Positions 18,557-26,545 of a stretch of 64,000 nt of DNA are shown piece after piece. Under the pieces are notes generated by a model. The model searched no databases and was not told the DNA's origin. It saw only the letters and a list, made by a program, of their open reading frames with translations. Within the stretch, counting starts at the first letter, position 1, and each line of letters opens with the position of its first letter. The stretch is taken from the NCBI RefSeq assembly GCF_023051145.1, contig NZ_JALKFS010000002.1, forward strand, positions 87,947 through 151,946, given 5' to 3'. This DNA is from Williamsia sp. DF01-3. Lineage in GTDB: Bacteria; Actinomycetota; Actinomycetes; Mycobacteriales; Mycobacteriaceae. Position numbers and translations under genes: made by a program.

Positions 18557-18829
18557 ACAGGCCGTAGTGGTTGTGTGGGACGCCTCGGCCGACGTCAAGG
18601 CCGCTAATCGATGTCAGACGAGACTGCTACTTCGGCTGGCGGTAGATCAACAGGCACTGTTAACTCGTGCTTCAGGTCTGAAGAGGTGTATCAGACGGCC
18701 AGAACTGGGTTGCAACTCGAACACCGACACCCTCGGGTAGCTTCGGTTTCAAGACCCATACCAGTGAGGGAAAGTGCCTTTCGCGTCGTGGTGGCGCGCC
18801 CGGCACCTGCTGGGCCTGGGCTGGCACGT

Positions 18830-18852
18830 TGCTACTATAGTAGATAGTAGTA
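18830..18852. promoter_or_regulatory. BlaI-type operator H overlapping a start codon
   Basis: TGCTACTA, seven bases, TAGTAGTA. Its last base is the A of the ATG of the DUF4229 gene, so bound repressor would cover the start of a leaderless message. Confidence 0.8.
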
Positions 18853-19130
18853 TGTGCGGCGTGTATGACTTTGCCTCTAGTCGGCTGATCCGCGACGTCA
18901 TCGTTCTTAACGGTGCCCGGTTGGGTGCAGTTGCCCTAACGGTGGCCATAGTCTATTTCGGTGGCCGTCTGGTGGGAGTGGATGTGCCCCTCTTCGTTTC
19001 TATGATGTGCGGACTCGGCGTCGCACTTGCTGCTTCAGCATCCGTTCTGCGTCCCCTACGCAAGCGGGTCAATGACGGTATAGCTGCGGTGGACGCCGAA
19101 CGCAACGTGCGCGACTCCTTCCTCCAGTAG
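18852..19130 (+). CDS. DUF4229-like small membrane protein
   Basis: A protein of 92 residues with two membrane helices and the DUF4229 pattern: LNGARLGAVALTVAIVYFGG, then VGVDVPLFVSMMCGLGVALA and a basic end (LRKRVNDGIAAVDAERNVRD). As I recall, mycobacterial members sit near cytochrome c biogenesis genes, which fits ResB and CcdA here. ATG 18852 sits within operator H. The upstream part of the longer frame (from 18774) contains the operator and is not coding. Confidence 0.75.
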   Translation: MCGVYDFASSRLIRDVIVLNGARLGAVALTVAIVYFGGRLVGVDVPLFVSMMCGLGVALAASASVLRPLRKRVNDGIAAVDAERNVRDSFLQ

Positions 19131-19241
19131 TGACCTTCAATGTGGTTCTCCCTACATCCACAGCAGTCGCCTTCAGGTCACGCACAGAGCAACAATGCGG
19201 TCCAGCTGTTCGGTGCCGTCCGCGAACGTGGTACTGGGTGG

Positions 19242-19272
19242 ACTAGCCCGGATACTATCCGGGCTAGTAGTT
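19242..19272. promoter_or_regulatory. BlaI-type operator I inside a longer perfect palindrome
   Basis: GGATACTA, seven bases, TAGTAGTT at 19250-19272. It overlaps a perfect 13-1-13 palindrome at 19242-19268 (arm ACTAGCCCGGATA). The longer palindrome could be a second binding site or a hairpin. It is the distal of two operators in front of ctaD. Confidence 0.75.
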
Positions 19273-19326
19273 AGCCTCACTAGGGATGGCCATGCAGTCT
19301 GGATCCTGCCCCGAGCTGGTACACCT

Positions 19327-19349
19327 AACTACTATGCTGCATAGTATCT
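19327..19349. promoter_or_regulatory. BlaI-type operator J (ctaD)
   Basis: AACTACTA, seven bases, TAGTATCT. It lies 40 bases before the ctaD start and 54 bases after operator I. The pair could allow cooperative repression. Confidence 0.78.
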
Positions 19350-19389
19350 GTGTGACGGTTGATTGGTTCTCGGTGAGTTGGGTGATCAT

Positions 19390-21159
19390 ATGAGTCTTTT
19401 GGACGAACCAGCGAAAGTGGAACCGGCGCGGCCGTTCCCGGCTCGTACCGGCCCGAAAGGGTCGTTCATCTACAAGATGCTCACCACCACCGATCACAAG
19501 ACGCTAGGCGTGATGTACCTGGTGGTGTGCTTCGCGTTCTTCCTCATCGGCGGATTGATGGCTCTGTTGATTCGGACCGAACTAGCTGCACCGGGGTTGC
19601 AGTTCCTGTCCACTGAGCAGTACAACCAGATGTTCACCATGCACGGCACCGTGATGCTCTTGATGTATGCGACCCCGATCGTCATCGGCTTCGCGAACGT
19701 CGTGCTGCCGTTGCAAATCGGCGCCCCTGATGTTGCGTTTCCGCGCCTCAACGCGATGAGCTTCTGGCTTTTCGTGTTCGGATCGAGTGTCGCGTTGGCC
19801 GGCTTTATGACCCCGGGCGGCGCTGCGGACTTCGGCTGGACCGCTTACACCCCGTTGACCGACGCTGTGCACTCGCCGGGCCCTGGTGCTGATATGTGGA
19901 TCTTGGGGCTTGTGGTTTCGGGGTTGGGCACCATCCTGGGGGCAGTCAACATGATCACCACGGTGGTGTGTCTACGAGCGCCGGGTATGACGATGTTCCG
20001 GATGCCGATCTTCACCTGGAACATCTTGGTGACCAGTGTGCTGATCTTGCTGGCGTTTCCGCTGTTGACAGCGGCATTGCTGGCCCTGGAGTTCGATCGG
20101 CAATTCGACGGCAACATCTTCGATCCCGCCAACGGCGGCGCGCTTCTGTGGCAGCACTTGTTCTGGTTCTTCGGCCACCCCGAGGTGTACATCATCGCCC
20201 TGCCATTTTTCGGAATCGTCTCAGAGATCTTCCCCGTCTTCGCCCGCAAACCGATCTTCGGGTACACCGGATTGATCTACGCCACCCTGGCGATCGCGGC
20301 ACTGTCAGTGGCGGTGTGGGCCCACCACATGTACGCCACGGGAGCGGTATTGCTGCCGTTCTTCTCGTTCATGACCTTCCTCATCGCAGTACCCACCGGG
20401 GTGAAGTTCTTCAACTGGATCGGCACCCTGTGGAAAGGAAACCTCACCTTCGAAGCCCCCATGCTGTTCTCGATCGGGTTCCTGGTCACCTTCCTGTTCG
20501 GCGGCTTGACCGGCGTGCTGCTAGCCAGCCCACCATTGGACTTTCAGCTCTCGGACAGTTACTTCGTGGTCGCGCACTTCCACTACGTCCTATTCGGCAC
20601 CATCGTGTTCGCTACTTACGCAGGTATATACTTCTGGTTCCCCAAGATCACCGGACGCATGCTCGATGAAAAGCTTGGAAAGATCCATTTCTGGCTCACC
20701 TTCATCGGGTTCCATACCACATTCCTCGTGCAGCACTGGCTCGGCAACGAAGGCATGCCACGCCGCTACGCCGACTACCTGGCCTCGGACGGATTCACCG
20801 CACTGAATATAGTCTCCTCCGTCGGTGCATTTATTCTCGGCGCATCGACGCTGCCATTCCTGTGGAATGTGTTTCGTAGCTACCGATATGGTGAGGTCGT
20901 TACCGTCGATGACCCCTGGGGATTCGGTAACTCGCTAGAGTGGGCGACCAGCTGCCCACCGCCACGCCACAACTTCACCGAACTGCCCCGAATCCGTTCC
21001 GAGCGTCCCGCATTCGAGCTGCACTACCCGCACATGGTCGACCGTATGCGCGCTGAAGCCCACGTCGGTAAGGGACACGGCAGCAAGAAGACAGAAGAGG
21101 CTCGCCGCGAACCGCTCACGGTTGGCACTCACGAATCGTCAACCGACCCGAATACGTAA
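19390..21159 (+). CDS. ctaD: Cytochrome c oxidase subunit I (aa3 type)
   Basis: A protein of 589 residues with twelve membrane helices. Heme and copper ligands are all visible: MHGTVML (heme a His, near 83), [10 protein letters not shown] (CuB His and cross-linked Tyr, near 263), AHHMY (CuB His pair, near 311) and HFHYVLFG (heme a3 and a His, near 395). It is the oxygen-reducing subunit of the terminal oxidase. I chose ATG 19390; TTG 19363 is possible. No subunit II or III is encoded in the window, so it must use chromosomal partners or replace the chromosomal CtaD. Followed by a redoxin and ResB, probably one operon. Confidence 0.96.
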   Translation: MSLLDEPAKVEPARPFPARTGPKGSFIYKMLTTTDHKTLGVMYLVVCFAFFLIGGLMALLIRTELAAPGLQFLSTEQYNQMFTMHGTVMLLMYATPIVIGFANVVLPLQIGAPDVAFPRLNAMSFWLFVFGSSVALAGFMTPGGAADFGWTAYTPLTDAVHSPGPGADMWILGLVVSGLGTILGAVNMITTVVCLRAPGMTMFRMPIFTWNILVTSVLILLAFPLLTAALLALEFDRQFDGNIFDPANGGALLWQHLFWFFGHPEVYIIALPFFGIVSEIFPVFARKPIFGYTGLIYATLAIAALSVAVWAHHMYATGAVLLPFFSFMTFLIAVPTGVKFFNWIGTLWKGNLTFEAPMLFSIGFLVTFLFGGLTGVLLASPPLDFQLSDSYFVVAHFHYVLFGTIVFATYAGIYFWFPKITGRMLDEKLGKIHFWLTFIGFHTTFLVQHWLGNEGMPRRYADYLASDGFTALNIVSSVGAFILGASTLPFLWNVFRSYRYGEVVTVDDPWGFGNSLEWATSCPPPRHNFTELPRIRSERPAFELHYPHMVDRMRAEAHVGKGHGSKKTEEARREPLTVGTHESSTDPNT

Positions 21160-21164
21160 AAGTA

Positions 21165-21854
21165 ATGCGACAAAGGCTCGCAACGTCTTCATCAACTCGG
21201 TGGACAGTTGCCGCTCTAATTGTGGTGCTCGCATTGATAGCAGCGATTTGGCCGCGTGATGCAACAGACCCGGGTCCGGCGGCGAACCCGGGCAGCACTA
21301 AATCCTTGGAGGCTTTCCCCGGCGAGCAGGCTGAGGTGCCCACAGAAGAGCTGGCTGCCGCTCGAGAAAAGGCCGCCCTTAGCCCGTGCCCATCGGGCAC
21401 CGAGACACCCCGCCCGAGTTCGGTCTTGGCAGGTGTGAGGGTGCCCTGCTTGTCGGACGGTTCGGACGTTGATCTCGGAAACGCGACCGCGGGCGCCATG
21501 TGGGTGATCAATTTTTGGGCCTACTGGTGCGCGCCCTGCCGCAAGGAGCTGCCGATCTTCGCCGAATTCGATCGCGTTGCTGGTGATCGCGTCAACGTTC
21601 TAACTGTGCAAGGCAGCGACGGCGCGCAGAATCCGTTTCTTTCACTGAACTTGCTGATTGACATTGGTGTGGATCTACCCACCGTGGTGGACACCGACGC
21701 AGCGATGGCCGCCGCACTGGGTGTTCCCCGCGTCTATCCTTCGACGGTCCTTGTGCGCGCTGATGGTTCGGTCGCTGCCGTTCTGCCCCAGGTCTTCGCC
21801 TCCACGGACGAGTTGATCCAAGCAGTCAATACCCATCTCGGACTCACGCTGTGA
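21165..21854 (+). CDS. TlpA/DsbE-like membrane-anchored thioredoxin
   Basis: A protein of 229 residues: an N-terminal anchor (about 13-29), a linker with two further Cys residues (SPCPSG, VPCLSDG), and a thioredoxin domain with W-C122-A-P-C125 and a cis-Pro (RVYPSTVLVR). It lies five bases after ctaD and overlaps resB (GTGA). A likely role is reducing apocytochrome or copper-site thiols. A decayed paralogue lies at 25895-26545. Confidence 0.9.
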   Translation: MRQRLATSSSTRWTVAALIVVLALIAAIWPRDATDPGPAANPGSTKSLEAFPGEQAEVPTEELAAAREKAALSPCPSGTETPRPSSVLAGVRVPCLSDGSDVDLGNATAGAMWVINFWAYWCAPCRKELPIFAEFDRVAGDRVNVLTVQGSDGAQNPFLSLNLLIDIGVDLPTVVDTDAAMAAALGVPRVYPSTVLVRADGSVAAVLPQVFASTDELIQAVNTHLGLTL

Positions 21855-23527
21855 GTACGACAACGCCGACACTGATTAAGCCTCGGCCAGATCGCCAGCG
21901 TGCGACCCGGCACTTGCAGCGTTACCTGTTCTGGCCCGCCCGGAACCTGTGGCGGTCACTGACCTCCATGCGCACCGCCCTAGCACTGCTGTTCTTGCTC
22001 GCTATTGCTGCTGTACCCGGGGCCCTGCTGCCGCAGCGAGACCTCAACGCTACGAAGACCACCCAGTACATCGCCGACAACGGCGCCGTGGGTGACGTTC
22101 TAGACAGACTTCAGATGTTCGATGTCTTCTCCAGCATCTGGTTCACCTCCATCTACGCTTTGCTGTTCATCTCACTGGTGGGATGCCTGACCCCCCGCAT
22201 CGCCGAACATGCCAAGTCGCTACGGGCTCGGCCGGTCGCCGCACCTCGCAACCTTGCACGGATGCCACGGCACGAAGTTCGCGACACCGATGGCACACCC
22301 GAGCAGACCGCAGCCCTAATCCAACAACGGCTAAAAGGGTGGCGCACAACGGTGCGCACGGTGCACGGGCCTGGCTCAGAGCGTGGTTCGGTCACTGTAG
22401 TGGAAGTGTCGGCCGAGAAAGGGTACCTGCGGGAGTTCGGCAACCTCGTCTTTCACTTTTCGTTGCTCGCCCTGCTCGTGGCGATCGCCGCGGGCAAGAT
22501 GTTCGGCTACGAGGGCACCCGCATCTTGGTTGCCGACGGGCAAGAAGGCTTGTGCAACACCTCCACTGCCGTGTACGACTCGTTCCGAGCCGGCAATCTC
22601 GTCGACGGCACCAGCCTCAACGAGTTCTGCATTCAGGTGCAGGCGTTTGAAGCCAGCTACCTCGAGACCGGACAACCCGACATGTACACCGCCACCCTGA
22701 AATATCAGAGCGGCAACGAGATCTCGAAGAATGAATGGAACGAGCGAGCGCTCCAGGTCAACGACCCACTGCGCGTGGCCGGCGATCGGGTCTACCTGTT
22801 AGGCCACGGCTTCGCGCCCACGTTCACCGTCACTTTCCCTGACGGCCGCACCCGCACCCAGACCGTCCCGTTTCAGCCCGACGAACTGCAAACAATGATG
22901 TCTAGTGGAGCAGCACGTTTCGACACGCCAGCTGGCCTGTATCCCGACGAGGACGAGCGGCGGACAAAACAGATCGCCGTGGAAGGACTGTTCGCACCCA
23001 CCGCAGTCTTCAACGGCGGCTTGATGACCTCGGCGTGGCCGATCCCGGACAACCCGGCTGTGGCCATCGACATCTATCAGGGCGACACCGGACTCGATAC
23101 AGGCCGACCGCAAAATGTTTACAGCCTCAACGTCGACATGATCAACCAAGGCCGGCTCCTCAAAATAGAACGCGTCAACCTCCTCGCCGGCCAAGACACC
23201 CGCCTGCCGGACGGAACAGTCGTCCAATTCGACGGCTACCAACGCTGGGTATCGCTGCAGGTATCGCACGATCCCGCCCAGAAATGGGTGCTGGCGTCCT
23301 CGATTGCCATGCTCGGCGGCCTGCTGATCTCCCTGCTGATCAAACGCCGACGGATCTGGGCTCGAATCACACCCACACCCGGACCCGAGCATCCTCGATG
23401 CACCGTCGAAATGGCCGGGCTGGCCCGAACCGACCAAGCCGGATGGGGCGAAAACTTCACCCGGATGGTGGACGCTCTTGTCGACGGACCAGCCGACAAG
23501 GCACTACCGAACCAACTGCCCACCTAG
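21851..23527 (+). CDS. resB: ResB/CcsB cytochrome c biogenesis protein
   Basis: A protein of 558 residues with the ResB layout: helices near 50-70 and 115-135, a long exported domain, and a last helix near 480-500. The opening RNLWRSLTSMRTALALLFLLAIAAVPGALLPQR is typical. ResB works with CcsA/ResC to attach heme to cytochrome c. No CcsA is present here, so the partner must be elsewhere. It is coupled to the redoxin gene upstream. Confidence 0.93.
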   Translation: MSTTTPTLIKPRPDRQRATRHLQRYLFWPARNLWRSLTSMRTALALLFLLAIAAVPGALLPQRDLNATKTTQYIADNGAVGDVLDRLQMFDVFSSIWFTSIYALLFISLVGCLTPRIAEHAKSLRARPVAAPRNLARMPRHEVRDTDGTPEQTAALIQQRLKGWRTTVRTVHGPGSERGSVTVVEVSAEKGYLREFGNLVFHFSLLALLVAIAAGKMFGYEGTRILVADGQEGLCNTSTAVYDSFRAGNLVDGTSLNEFCIQVQAFEASYLETGQPDMYTATLKYQSGNEISKNEWNERALQVNDPLRVAGDRVYLLGHGFAPTFTVTFPDGRTRTQTVPFQPDELQTMMSSGAARFDTPAGLYPDEDERRTKQIAVEGLFAPTAVFNGGLMTSAWPIPDNPAVAIDIYQGDTGLDTGRPQNVYSLNVDMINQGRLLKIERVNLLAGQDTRLPDGTVVQFDGYQRWVSLQVSHDPAQKWVLASSIAMLGGLLISLLIKRRRIWARITPTPGPEHPRCTVEMAGLARTDQAGWGENFTRMVDALVDGPADKALPNQLPT

Positions 23528-23690
23528 ACAGCCTTCAGCATTCAAACTGCAAGGCCGCGCCCTCGACCTACCCCAATGGTGGCCTCCCTTGGTCGCAGGC
23601 GAGCGACAATTCAGTCATGCAAAGCCAGCAGTTGCGGAGGTGGTCATCGGTCTCACGAATCTTTGAGTGAGAAGGGTCACCGATTGTCGC

Positions 23691-23713
23691 AAATACTATC
23701 AGGCGTAGTATTT
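23691..23713. promoter_or_regulatory. BlaI-type operator K (copC2)
   Basis: AAATACTA, seven bases, TAGTATTT: a perfect palindrome, seven bases before the GTG of the second CopC gene. The spacing is identical to that at operator A. Confidence 0.83.
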
Positions 23714-23720
23714 TGAGTTC

Positions 23721-24320
23721 GTGATCTTCTCATGGGTGGTCAAGCGGAGTGTGGTGGTCACTGCGGTCGCGCTTCTGGTTTGCATTGTTAATGCAGGCTC
23801 GGCTTCGGCGCACAGTTCGATCGTGGCAACTAATCCGCAACCCAACGCGGTTCTTGACCGGGCGCCGTCATCGATTGATTTCGCCTTCGACCAGGAAGTA
23901 TCAGGCCACTGGCTGCCGGTTATCACGCTGAGTGACTCCGTCGGGCGCAATCTCGAGATCTCGGTGCCTGCGGTCAATAAGTCGTTCGTCACTGTTCAAG
24001 TACGTTCAAAGCTCGAGCCCGGCGCATACACTGTCACCTATGGTGTCGACTCAGCCGCTGGAGAGTCTGTAGCAGGGGAGTTCACCTTTAGTGTGGCGGA
24101 GTTGGGGTCAGAAGGTACGAGCCAACCCGTTGAGGGGCAGCGCCGTACCGGCGATCCGTCTGCCTCTGACTTGGTACTGGCAGATGTGTCGACACCGACT
24201 CACATCGGCTCTGACGGTTTAAAATGTGCATGGCTCTGGGGCTCCATGGCCTTTGCCATCGTCGTGTTGGCAACGGGCATAGGGATGTATCGAGTAATCA
24301 GCGCTCGAAAGAACCGCTAA
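23721..24320 (+). CDS. CopC-like exported protein lacking part of the copper site
   Basis: A protein of 199 residues: signal peptide cut after ASA-30, mature start His31, a CopC-type beta domain, and a C-terminal helix near 172-194. The N-terminal His is kept. The second Cu(II) motif, DGHP in the paralogue at 3826, reads AGES here, so the Asp and His ligands are gone. Weak or no Cu(II) binding is expected. GTG 23721 sits seven bases behind operator K, suggesting a leaderless message. Confidence 0.82.
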   Translation: MIFSWVVKRSVVVTAVALLVCIVNAGSASAHSSIVATNPQPNAVLDRAPSSIDFAFDQEVSGHWLPVITLSDSVGRNLEISVPAVNKSFVTVQVRSKLEPGAYTVTYGVDSAAGESVAGEFTFSVAELGSEGTSQPVEGQRRTGDPSASDLVLADVSTPTHIGSDGLKCAWLWGSMAFAIVVLATGIGMYRVISARKNR

Positions 24321-24485
24321 CCTAACGTTTAAGCCGCTGGAAGAGTCACCAGGCTGGGCCAGCGTTCCCATGGTTCACTTCCCATGGAGACGGGGTGCTG
24401 GCGGCGTCCGCGCGCGCGAGGGCCGAGGCGATATCGTGGCATGGGTTATTTGACCCATGTATAGAGGCGAGCGTTATTCCCTCCA

Positions 24486-24770
24486 ATGCCCGTGGCACCG
24501 ATAAACCGCGTCTTCCGCGATCGCCGGGCGCTCCATGCATGCAGTCGGCGCACCGCACCGCGACGCCGGTATCAAGAAAGGCCTCATCTGAGGGCGCCTG
24601 AACGCGGGGTCGTGGCCTTTACCGTCCCAGGCACGGCCGATTTTATTTGCCGCCAGAACAAACTGGTGCGGCGCACTGACCCCACAGGGTAGGCCAGAAG
24701 CGGTTAGTTGATTCGTCGGAGACGCGGGTGATGCCGCGATCCAGCAGAGCGGTGAGGACGAGCCCTTTGT
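24486..24770. pseudogene. Degraded copy of the AAA ATPase and LspA gene ends
   Basis: On the plus strand, codons at 24550-24690 match the C-terminus of the AAA ATPase at 30247-31422 (APERGVVAFTVPG, then ADFICRQN against AEFIRRQN), with frame damage. The similarity carries on past the stop into what corresponds to the 3' end of lspA on the other strand. The order is the same as at 31.22-31.51 kb, so this is an old duplicate of that junction. Confidence 0.75.
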
Positions 24771-24927
24771 ATCCATGCCGGGCATGTCACTCGGCGAAGT
24801 ATCGCCGTGTGTGAGGGTCGTCGGGCTGAGTCTCACAACTACGCGCTGTTTCACACGTATGTCACCGCCGGCAGTCGGTGTCGTCAGCGCCCCGGTGTGG
24901 GCACGGGCGCGGTTAGGGGCGATCATG

Positions 24928-25575
24928 GGGGTGGATTGTGATGTGGCGCGTGAGGCGCTATCAGCTCGGCTCGATGGTGAGCGGGAGAGCCGGTCCCTGC
25001 GGTTCGGGTCGATGAGCACCTGGAAACGTGCCGTCAGTGCTGTGCCTGGTACATCCTGGCTGACGACCAGGTCCGTCGGCTGCGGCGGGCAACGTTCGCC
25101 GAGCCTGACCCGCGTGCGGCCGCAGCTGTTATGGCGGCCGCGGGCCTGATACCCTGCCATCGCTCGACCTCGCTGCGGCGTTCGTTGGCGTGGGCCCCGA
25201 TCAACAAGTGGGCGCGGATGGATTTGGTGGCCGTGGGCGCTATTCAGACCGGTCTTGCGGCGGTCCAGGTCGCTGGTGTCGATTTCGGGATGATGCCGGC
25301 CGGGCATCACATGCCTGTGATGTCGGGGGCTCATTTCTTTAACGAGTCCACGGCATGGTCGGGTGCTTTGGGTTGTGGGGATGATTGTGGCCGGGATCTG
25401 GCCGATCGCTGCGGCGGGCCTGTGCGCGGTGCTGGGTATTTTCGGGTTGGTTCTTGGGGGTTATGTCATCGTCGATGCGAGTGCGGGGCAGGTGACGGTG
25501 GGACGGATGCTCAGTCATCTGCCGGTGCTAGCTGGTCTGATTCTTGCCGTGGTGGTGTTTCGGCGAGCGCAGTGA
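24928..25575 (+). pseudogene. zf-HC2 anti-sigma-like membrane protein, two frameshifts
   Basis: Three frames joined together give a familiar actinobacterial protein. It has a zinc-finger start (VDCDVAREALSARLDGERE, then VDEHLETCRQCCAW with HxxxCxxC), and membrane segments around VDFGMMPAGHH and MIVAGIWPIAAAGLCAVLG. The first frameshift is a two-base AG duplication near 24985. The second is an extra T near 25367. Neither lies in a long homopolymer, so this is probably a real pseudogene. Intact relatives bind sigma factors through the zinc finger. Confidence 0.65.
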
Positions 25576-25894
25576 TCAGATGCCACCGTCGTCGGCGGTT
25601 GCTGCCACAAGTGAGGCCGATGGGGAGATCGAATTGCTCGGCACTGCCCGTCGTGGTCGGCGCCGCGCGGGCATCTGTGGCCGACTGATGGTTCGGCCGC
25701 CTGAGGGGTCCGACCTAGCGTGCGCAGCACCGTGGTTCTTTGCGATGTGGTGGCCTGGGGCAGAGACGACGGGCCCGGCAATCTCGTCGAGTGCGTCGAG
25801 GGTCGCCGGACCCGCCTTACCCTTACCCTTACCCTTGGCGGCATCTCCTCCGCCGCTCAGAGCGTAACAGCGGACATGATCGTCATGCCTGCGG
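25576..25894. other. Non-coding or decayed stretch
   Basis: About 320 bases between two pseudogenes. I see no intact gene. It contains a short telomere-like tandem repeat at 25815-25838 (CTTACC three to four times) flanked by CCGCC and GGCGG. Confidence 0.4.
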
Positions 25895-26545
25895 CCATCG
25901 ATCGCGGCGCTCATCATCGTTGTGGCGATGATTGTGGCGATTTGGCCGCGAGCTTCTGAGACTGCCTCTGAGCCAGTCGATCCGGGAGTCAACCCCAGTG
26001 CGCCACTGCCGGGCATCAACGCGGACGTCAGCGCGCAGGACATGGCCCAGGCCCGCGAGCGGGCGGCTCTGCAACCCTGCCCAGTCGGTGATGGCACCCC
26101 GCCCGCGCCGGGGTCGGTGTTGACCGGGATCGTCCTGTCCTGTCTGGCCGACGGCGCCACCGTGGACCTCGGCGGCGCCACAGCCGGGCAACCGCTACTG
26201 ATCAACATCTGGGCGCACTGGTGCGGACCGTGCCGCACCGAGCTGCCGGTGGTTGCCGACTTCGCCGCCCGAGCCGGCGACCGCCTGCAAGTGCTCACCG
26301 TCCAGGGACAGGAGGGTTCCCAAAACCCGCTGCTGTCACTGATCTACTGATCGAGACCGGCGTACACCTACCGACTGTCGTCGATACCGACGCCCGACTC
26401 GCGGCGGCCCTGTCGGGATCGGGTTTATCCCTGCACCGTGCTGGTACGCGCCGATGGAACCGTGGCCGCAGTCCTGCCGCAGGTCTTCGAATCAACCGAC
26501 GAACTCGCCGACGTGGTTGACAAACACTTGGGCCTACAACTCTAG
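25895..26545 (+). pseudogene. TlpA-like thioredoxin, frameshifted
   Basis: A decayed paralogue of the redoxin at 21165-21854. The anchor (IVVAMIVAIWPR), the Cys linker and the active site (AHWCGPC) are intact in one frame to 26350. After a frameshift the match continues as TDLLIETGVHLPTVVDTDAR, and after another as VYPCTVLVRADGTVAAVLPQ to the stop at 26545. At least two indels are needed. It overlaps the convergent CopD-CtaG stop. Confidence 0.8.

Noticed and set aside
18611..18847. A 78-codon frame before the DUF4229 gene
   Set aside because: It ends inside operator H, has no recognised domain, and lies between two divergent promoters.
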